A DNA stretch of 19,214 nucleotides, taken from positions 1-19,214 of the forward strand of contig JARBUQ010000016.1 of NCBI GenBank assembly GCA_029239545.1, given 5' to 3'. Under the pieces are notes generated by a model. That model saw nothing but the letters and a program-made list of their open reading frames with translations, was not told where the DNA came from and searched no databases. Origin of the DNA: Paenibacillus sp. (GTDB lineage Bacteria > Bacillota > Bacilli > Paenibacillales > NBRC-103111). This document shows, in pieces, positions 14,519 through 19,214 of this stretch. The stretch's first letter is position 1. Each line of letters begins with the position of its first letter. Position numbers and translations under genes: made by a program.

Positions 14519-15493
14519 CTACACGAATACTTTCTCCGGCCGCAGAAGCGCCTGCTCCGGGTCTTTGCGGAATATACCAATAAACTGCTCTTCAGGACCG
14601 TACACTCGCATCAAGCAACCAGTCTCGCCTTCCTGACTGTGACTCTGAACATACTGGGACACCGGGATGCTCTTTCCTTGTGAAGCATGAAGCGCTGCTT
14701 CGGCACTTACGTCAACTCTGGGAATATGAGCTATCGCTTCATCCGTAGCAATAAGAGCCTCGCTTAACATTCCCTGCTGCTGAAGCTGTTCGATCTGTGT
14801 CAAGGTCAAACATCGGTCCAATGTAATGTTGCCAGTAGAGGTGCGAACCAACTCACTCATAACAGAAGGATAACCAAGAGCTCGTCCGATATCAACACAC
14901 AAGGTTCTAATGTAAGTGCCTTTGGAGCAGCGTACCCGAATGCGTACCTTCGGATACTTCTCTTCCAAATGCGCGTCAATCAGCTCCAGTGCATAGATAT
15001 GAACAGTTCGGGCAGGTCGCTCAACTTCCTGACCTTGCCGGGCTAATTCATAGAGACGTTTGCCCTCAATTTTGATCGCTGAATACATAGGAGGAACTTG
15101 CTGAATAGTGCCGACAAAAGCTTGCAGCACCCGAAGAAGCTCATCCATATCAAGAACAGCTTGTTCCACTCGAGCGGTTTCTTGTCCGGTCCAGTCTTCA
15201 GTATCTGTTGCATAGCCTATGGTCAACTGTGCTTCATATTCTTTGGGAAGCTCCTGAATATATTCAACAACCCGAGTAGCCTTACCCAAACATAAGGGCA
15301 GCACACCTGTCACTTGAGGATCCAGGGTACCTGTATGACCAATACGTTTCATTCCGAGTATACGTCTGGCTTTGGCTACAACATCATGGGAGGTGTATCC
15401 TGCCGGCTTATGCACAGCAAGAACCCCTTCCAGAGGTATGCGGCTATTGCCATTCGAAGCAACTGAGTCCTTATTATTGTTGATGTCGCTCAT
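14519..15493 (-). CDS. truB: tRNA pseudouridine-55 synthase TruB
   Basis: A 324-residue protein that converts U55 to pseudouridine in the T-loop of tRNAs. The catalytic motif HTGTLDPQVTGVLPLCLG carries Asp58, the second conserved stretch is PPMYSAIKIEGKRLYELAR, and KGTYIRTLCVDIG is the third. The C-terminal PUA-like region ends in EQFIGIFRKDPE. I start at ATG 15493, which overlaps the nrnA TGA as ATGA; the longer frame to 15562 runs through nrnA. This leaves a polar N-terminal extension of about 20 residues (MSDINNNKDS...) before EGVLAVHKPAG, where shorter family members begin. No strong Shine-Dalgarno is seen, which fits translational coupling. Confidence 0.96.
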   Translation of the reverse strand: MSDINNNKDSVASNGNSRIPLEGVLAVHKPAGYTSHDVVAKARRILGMKRIGHTGTLDPQVTGVLPLCLGKATRVVEYIQELPKEYEAQLTIGYATDTEDWTGQETARVEQAVLDMDELLRVLQAFVGTIQQVPPMYSAIKIEGKRLYELARQGQEVERPARTVHIYALELIDAHLEEKYPKVRIRVRCSKGTYIRTLCVDIGRALGYPSVMSELVRTSTGNITLDRCLTLTQIEQLQQQGMLSEALIATDEAIAHIPRVDVSAEAALHASQGKSIPVSQYVQSHSQEGETGCLMRVYGPEEQFIGIFRKDPEQALLRPEKVFV

Positions 15494-16488
15494 TCCAAAG
15501 CACGCCCTATTGCTGCCACTACCTGCTGAATTACATTTGGCAAAGGTCCATCCAACGTACAACCCGAAGCCCGGACATGACCGCCGCCGCCAAAAGACTT
15601 AGCCACCTTGGCAACATCTACATTCCCTGACGAACGGAAACTTATCTTAACCCTGTTCCCGTCCACCTGCTTAAACAGCAACCCTACCTCAACACCCTCA
15701 ATATTGCGCGGATATTGAATCAAGCCTTCCAGATCCTCTGGAGAAGCCTTCGTCAATTCTATATCTTCTGCCGAGACCGAGATCCAGCAAATTTTATGCT
15801 CGAATGCAAAGGAGAGTGTCCCTAACGCCCGTTGTAGCACTGCAATATGGGAGCGGGTAATAGTCTCCAGGAGCGTCTCTGCCAGCTGATGGCCTTGAAC
15901 GCCGTGCTGCAGCAAATCTGATGCTATCCGCATAACCTCCGGTGAAGTATTGGAGTAACGGAAACCACCTGTATCTGTAAGCAGCCCAGTGTAAATACAT
16001 TCCGCTAGTTCCCGGGTCATTTGTACCCCGAGCTTGGCAGTCAGATCAAATAACAGCTCTACTGTTGCTGCCGCATCCTCACGAATTAACTGAACATGTC
16101 CAAAATAATCGTTAGTCGGGTGATGATCTATGTTCAATAAAGGTACATCAACGGGAAACCGTTCGCGAACTTTGCCTATTCGGGATTCATCCGCACAATC
16201 GACGCTAATAACAGCCTCTATGATAAGATCGTCCGATAAATCGGCGACCTCCATAAGCTGATTGTACCCCCACAGGTAAGAAAATTTCCTGGGCATTACA
16301 TCTTCATTCACCATCGTAAAATGCTTGCCAAGCCGCTTAAGCAGCCAGCCTACTGCAAACGTAGAACTGGCTGCGTCACCGTCCGGATTCACATGAGCTA
16401 CAACAAGAAAATGGTCATTCCGTTTAATAAAATCACGGGCATGCTCCAACTGACTTTCGTAGGTTCGTTTCTCCGCTTGTGCATTCAA
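15490..16488 (-). CDS. nrnA: DHH/DHHA1 phosphoesterase, NrnA-like
   Basis: A 332-residue DHH-family phosphoesterase. The N-terminal domain carries H32-V-N-P-D36-G-D38, Asp97 (SVDCAD), D121-H122-H123 (NIDHHPTND) and Asp172 (LLTDTGGF), a full two-metal site. The DHHA1 domain ends with GGGGHVRASG at 300-309. Members degrade short oligoribonucleotides (nanoRNA), cyclic-dinucleotide products or pAp; which substrate dominates here is not evident. The start is TTG at 16488, overlapping the rbfA TGA (TTGA), with AAGGGA upstream; the ATG next to it is out of frame. In B. subtilis nrnA lies elsewhere, but this rbfA-DHH-truB placement is common in other Firmicutes. Confidence 0.92.
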   Translation of the reverse strand: MNAQAEKRTYESQLEHARDFIKRNDHFLVVAHVNPDGDAASSTFAVGWLLKRLGKHFTMVNEDVMPRKFSYLWGYNQLMEVADLSDDLIIEAVISVDCADESRIGKVRERFPVDVPLLNIDHHPTNDYFGHVQLIREDAAATVELLFDLTAKLGVQMTRELAECIYTGLLTDTGGFRYSNTSPEVMRIASDLLQHGVQGHQLAETLLETITRSHIAVLQRALGTLSFAFEHKICWISVSAEDIELTKASPEDLEGLIQYPRNIEGVEVGLLFKQVDGNRVKISFRSSGNVDVAKVAKSFGGGGHVRASGCTLDGPLPNVIQQVVAAIGRALE

Positions 16489-16841
16489 TGTTCGGGATTC
16501 CCTTCATTCAACTGTGTAAGCAATCGATCAATGCGACTGCCATATTCAACAGATGAATCGAACTGGAATAACAGATCCGGAGTTTTGCGCAAGCGAATCC
16601 GTTTCCCCAGCTCAGAACGAATGAACCCTGTTGCTTTGTCAATTGCCTTCAGCGTATCTTCCTTCTGTTGATCCGTACCCAGAACACTTAAGAATACTTT
16701 GGCCTGAGATAAATCATTCGTCACATCTACACCGGTAACGGTTATGAAGCCTACACGCGGATCTTTCAATTCTGCTTGCAGAATGACGCTCAGCTCTTTC
16801 TTAATCTGTTCTCCTACTCGACCTACTCGAATTCTTGCCAT
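16485..16841 (-). CDS. rbfA: 30S ribosome-binding factor RbfA
   Basis: A 118-residue KH-type ribosome assembly factor needed for 16S rRNA 5' end maturation and growth in the cold. The start MARIRVGRVGEQIKKELS and the segment LKDPRVGFITVTGVDVTNDL are typical, as is the SELGKRIRLRKTPDLLFQFD stretch. The ATG at 16841 is nine bases after the infB stop; the AGGTGA ribosome-binding site is formed by the last infB codon and stop (AGG TGA). It overlaps nrnA by four bases. The tight spacing to infB leaves no room for ylxP, which separates the two in B. subtilis. Confidence 0.97.
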   Translation of the reverse strand: MARIRVGRVGEQIKKELSVILQAELKDPRVGFITVTGVDVTNDLSQAKVFLSVLGTDQQKEDTLKAIDKATGFIRSELGKRIRLRKTPDLLFQFDSSVEYGSRIDRLLTQLNEGNPEH

Positions 16842-16850
16842 GGCTTAGGA

Positions 16851-19214
16851 TCACCTCTCCACGGTTTCCATCACGAATGCTTCGATGATGTCCCCTTCTC
16901 TGAGATCGTTAAATTTAACGATAGAAATTCCGCACTCGTATCCTTGGGCGACTTCCTTCACATCGTCCTTGAAACGTTTTAAGGAATCAATTTTGCCTTC
17001 TACTACAACAATACCGCCACGTAACACGCGTACTTCTGCAGATCGTATAATTTTGCCGGAAGTAATCATACAACCAGCAATTGTGCCGATCTTGGTGATC
17101 TTGAATATATTCCGCACTTCTGCATGACCGATAATGCTTTCTTTGAAGATTGGATCGAGCATGCCTTTCATAGCTGCTTCGATTTCTTCAATTGCACTAT
17201 AGATTACGCGATGCAGGCGGATATCCACCTTCTCTTGTTCAGCCGTTGCCAGACCAGCAGGCTCAGGTCGAACGTTAAAGCCGATAATGATGGCATTCGA
17301 TGCAGAGGCCAGAATAATATCCGACTCAGTAATCGCCCCAACACCGTTGTGCAGGATTTTCACTCGCACGCCTTCGATTTCGATCTTCTCGAGAGAGCCC
17401 TTGAGAGCCTCTACAGAGCCTTGCACGTCACCTTTTATGATTACGTTCAAGTCCTTGATCTCGCCGTCTTTAATATGCTTGTAGAGATCATCCAATGTAA
17501 CGCGAGTGTTCGCGCTCATCTCGGATTGACGCAGCGTAACCGCACGACGCTCGGCAATTGCTCTTGCTTTGCGCTCGTCCTCGTAAGCGAGGAAAGGATC
17601 TCCGGCCTGAGGCACCTCTGTTAATCCTGTGATCTCAACTGGAGTGGAAGGTCCAGCTTCTTTGAGACGGCGTCCTTTGTCACTTACCATAGCCCGTACG
17701 CGACCGAAGCTGACCCCAGCTACGAATGCATCTCCAACCTTGAGCGTACCATGTTGAATCAATACGCGAGCAACAGGTCCGCGACCCTTGTCAAGCTCAG
17801 CCTCAAGAACGGTTCCTCTGGCACGCTTATCCGGATTAGCCTTCAGCTCTTGTACTTCAGCAACCAGCAGGATCATCTCAAGCAATTCGTCCAAGCCTTG
17901 ACGCAGCTTTGCAGACAAGTTGACGAAGATCGTCTCTCCGCCCCATTCTTCTGGAACGAGCGCGTATTCGGTGAGGGCTTGTTTTATTTTGTCCGGATCG
18001 GCACCTGGTTTATCAATCTTATTTACGGCAACGATAATCGGCACATTAGCTGCTTTGGCATGACTGATCGCTTCGATCGTCTGAGGCATTACACCGTCAT
18101 CCGCTGCTACAACCAGAATCGTAATATCCGTTACTTGTGCTCCGCGAGCACGCATCGTTGTAAAAGCCTCGTGACCTGGTGTATCCAGGAACGTAATTTT
18201 CTTGCCGTTGATCTCAACCTGATACGCCCCGATATGCTGTGTTATTCCGCCTGCTTCGCCTTCAGATACATTGGTATGGCGGATGGCATCAAGCAATGTA
18301 GTTTTACCATGGTCAACGTGACCCATAATCGTTACAACTGGTGGACGTTCAAGCAGGTCAGTCGGATCGTCCTTCTCTTCGAATGTTTCGAAGTTGTCTT
18401 CCTCGACCGGCAGCTTCACTTCTACTTCGACCTTAAACTCACTTGCGATGAGTTGAATAGTCTCTATATCGAGCTCTTGGTTAATGGTAGCCATAACACC
18501 AAGGAATAATAATTTCTTGATTACTTCAGAAGCGTCCTTATGCAGCGATTTGCACAACTCGCCAACTGTCATCGTTCCTCTGACAATAATTTTCTTAGGC
18601 GTATTGTCAATTTTCTCTTTACGAACAGGCTCAACGTTTCTTCCGCGTTGATTGCGTCCATTCGCTCTAAAGTTGGTTTTGTTGTTATCGTCAAAACGCT
18701 TTTGGTTCGGCTTTGTTTTCTTTGCTGTCTTGCCTTTGCCTGCTTCGTCCAGCTCTTCATTGCCTGTTGGAACTAATGTCGGGCGACCGGTTCCTGCACT
18801 TGCACGGTTTTGTTGGAACTGCGCATTATTACGCGGATTGGTGCGATCCGAACGTGAAGGTTGAGCTGCAGGTACCGCGCCGCGGGCTCCGCCAGTTGCT
18901 GGAGCACTATTCGGCCGTCCTTGACCGCCGCCTCCTTGGCCCCCTTGTGGGCGCTGTCCTTGGTAACCGCCTCCGCCTTGTGGACGCGAGCCCTGATAGC
19001 CGCCTCCGCTTCCGCCTTGAGTGCCTTGGCCTTGTGGACGCGAGCCTTGGTAGCCGCCTCCGCTTCCACCCTGACCGCCTTGGCCTTGTGGACGCGAGCC
19101 TTGGTAGCCGCCTCCGCTTCCACCTTGACTGCCTTGGCCTTGTGGACGCGAGCCTTGGTAGCCGCCTCCGCTTCCACCTTGACTGCCTTGGCCTTGTGGA
19201 CGCGAGCCTTGGTA
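16851..19214 (-). CDS. infB: translation initiation factor IF-2 (5' end beyond window)
   Basis: The frame is open to the right edge, so 787 residues are visible and the N-terminus is missing. An internal ATG at 18572 is not the start. IF-2 is the GTPase that brings initiator tRNA to the 30S and promotes subunit joining. In order there are a Gly/Gln/Arg/Tyr-rich repeat region (19214 to about 18900), a basic Asn/Arg/Lys linker (KKTKPNQKRFDDNN, RNQRGRN), an IF2N domain (TMTVGELCKSLHKDASEVIKK), then the G domain with GHVDHGKT (18323-18300), GGITQHIG, DTPGHE, NKID and SAK, followed by domains II and the C-terminal fMet-tRNA-binding domains. Visible length already exceeds the 716 residues of B. subtilis IF-2. 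It heads the rbfA-nrnA-truB-ribF operon. Confidence 0.98.
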   Translation of the reverse strand, partial: YQGSRPQGQGSQGGSGGGYQGSRPQGQGSQGGSGGGYQGSRPQGQGGQGGSGGGYQGSRPQGQGTQGGSGGGYQGSRPQGGGGYQGQRPQGGQGGGGQGRPNSAPATGGARGAVPAAQPSRSDRTNPRNNAQFQQNRASAGTGRPTLVPTGNEELDEAGKGKTAKKTKPNQKRFDDNNKTNFRANGRNQRGRNVEPVRKEKIDNTPKKIIVRGTMTVGELCKSLHKDASEVIKKLLFLGVMATINQELDIETIQLIASEFKVEVEVKLPVEEDNFETFEEKDDPTDLLERPPVVTIMGHVDHGKTTLLDAIRHTNVSEGEAGGITQHIGAYQVEINGKKITFLDTPGHEAFTTMRARGAQVTDITILVVAADDGVMPQTIEAISHAKAANVPIIVAVNKIDKPGADPDKIKQALTEYALVPEEWGGETIFVNLSAKLRQGLDELLEMILLVAEVQELKANPDKRARGTVLEAELDKGRGPVARVLIQHGTLKVGDAFVAGVSFGRVRAMVSDKGRRLKEAGPSTPVEITGLTEVPQAGDPFLAYEDERKARAIAERRAVTLRQSEMSANTRVTLDDLYKHIKDGEIKDLNVIIKGDVQGSVEALKGSLEKIEIEGVRVKILHNGVGAITESDIILASASNAIIIGFNVRPEPAGLATAEQEKVDIRLHRVIYSAIEEIEAAMKGMLDPIFKESIIGHAEVRNIFKITKIGTIAGCMITSGKIIRSAEVRVLRGGIVVVEGKIDSLKRFKDDVKEVAQGYECGISIVKFNDLREGDIIEAFVMETVER
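18961..19214. repeat. 54-bp in-frame tandem repeat array within infB
   Basis: Four complete 54-bp units occur at 18994-19047, 19048-19101, 19102-19155 and 19156-19209, with a shortened 33-bp unit at 18961-18993 and a fifth unit beginning at the window edge. The last two complete units are identical and the neighbouring one differs at two positions. Each unit encodes 18 residues, YQGSRPQGQGSQGGSGGG in the commonest version. Because 54 is divisible by three, copy-number change keeps the infB frame. The array continues past the window, so total copy number is unknown. Confidence 0.95.

Noticed and set aside
17751..18509. 252-codon plus-strand open frame
   Set aside because: It is antisense to the infB G domain, has no recognisable domain and no credible ribosome-binding context; infB conservation explains the sequence.
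18570..18572. Start of infB at the ATG at 18572
   Set aside because: The frame upstream remains open to the edge and encodes the expected basic linker and repeat region; this ATG lies at the beginning of the conserved IF2N domain, and short IF-2 starts at such positions would need a ribosome-binding site that is not visible.
18773..19177. Minus-strand open frame encoding Ala/Glu/Lys/Val repeats
   Set aside because: It is an alternative frame of the 54-bp infB repeat; any frame stays open and periodic because the unit length is a multiple of three. The IF-2 frame continues through it to the window edge.
18961..19214. Repeat array as a CRISPR
   Set aside because: Units are directly adjacent with no unique spacers, lie in frame inside infB, and there are no cas genes.

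Overview
The window is a block of core chromosome from a spore-forming, low-to-mid GC Firmicute, most likely Paenibacillus or a close relative. This rests on a gene order that follows the Bacillus subtilis infB-to-spoIIIE region almost gene for gene, on dipicolinate synthase and other sporulation genes, and on strong AGGAGG ribosome-binding sites. Eighteen genes are visible, all on the minus strand, so the transcriptional order runs from right to left. Both end genes are cut by the window: infB on the right and ylzJ on the left. There is no mobile element, prophage, CRISPR array, tRNA or rRNA, and no gene-free stretch longer than about 210 bases.

In transcription order, the first region (19214 to 13529) is a translation and RNA-modification operon: infB, rbfA, a DHH phosphoesterase (nrnA), truB and ribF. 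Its genes overlap or lie within a few tens of bases. rpsO follows with its own sigma-A-type promoter and a structured leader that could be an S15 autoregulatory element, and ends at a strong UUCG-loop terminator. pnp is next and ends at another terminator. A sporulation-linked group comes after it: ylxY (degenerate polysaccharide deacetylase), mlpA (M16 peptidase) and dut (dUTPase), also closed by a terminator.

The fourth region (7648 to 2854) is dpaA-dpaB-asd-dapG-dapA. Together these convert aspartate through aspartyl phosphate (DapG), aspartate semialdehyde (Asd) and hydroxy-tetrahydrodipicolinate (DapA) to dipicolinic acid (DpaAB). The same intermediates feed lysine and peptidoglycan diaminopimelate. 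A sigma-K-like promoter precedes dpaA, and a candidate vegetative promoter with an operator-like palindrome lies inside the 3' end of dpaB. An RNase J gene with its own promoter and a strong terminator follows, then tepA (ClpP-like protease) overlapping ylzJ. spoIIIE/ftsK would be expected just beyond the left edge.

Five of the sixteen visible starts are inferred to be non-ATG (rnj, dut, mlpA and nrnA TTG; dapA GTG), chosen from Shine-Dalgarno position and family alignment. I found no convincing new biological system. The points most worth a second look are a 54-bp in-frame tandem repeat array giving IF2 a Gly/Gln/Arg/Tyr-rich tail, a possible pseudoknot switch in the rpsO leader, the palindrome before asd, the RNase J with an intact active site at the J2 locus, and local departures from B. 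subtilis gene order (ylxP and ymxH missing, dut and nrnA present).
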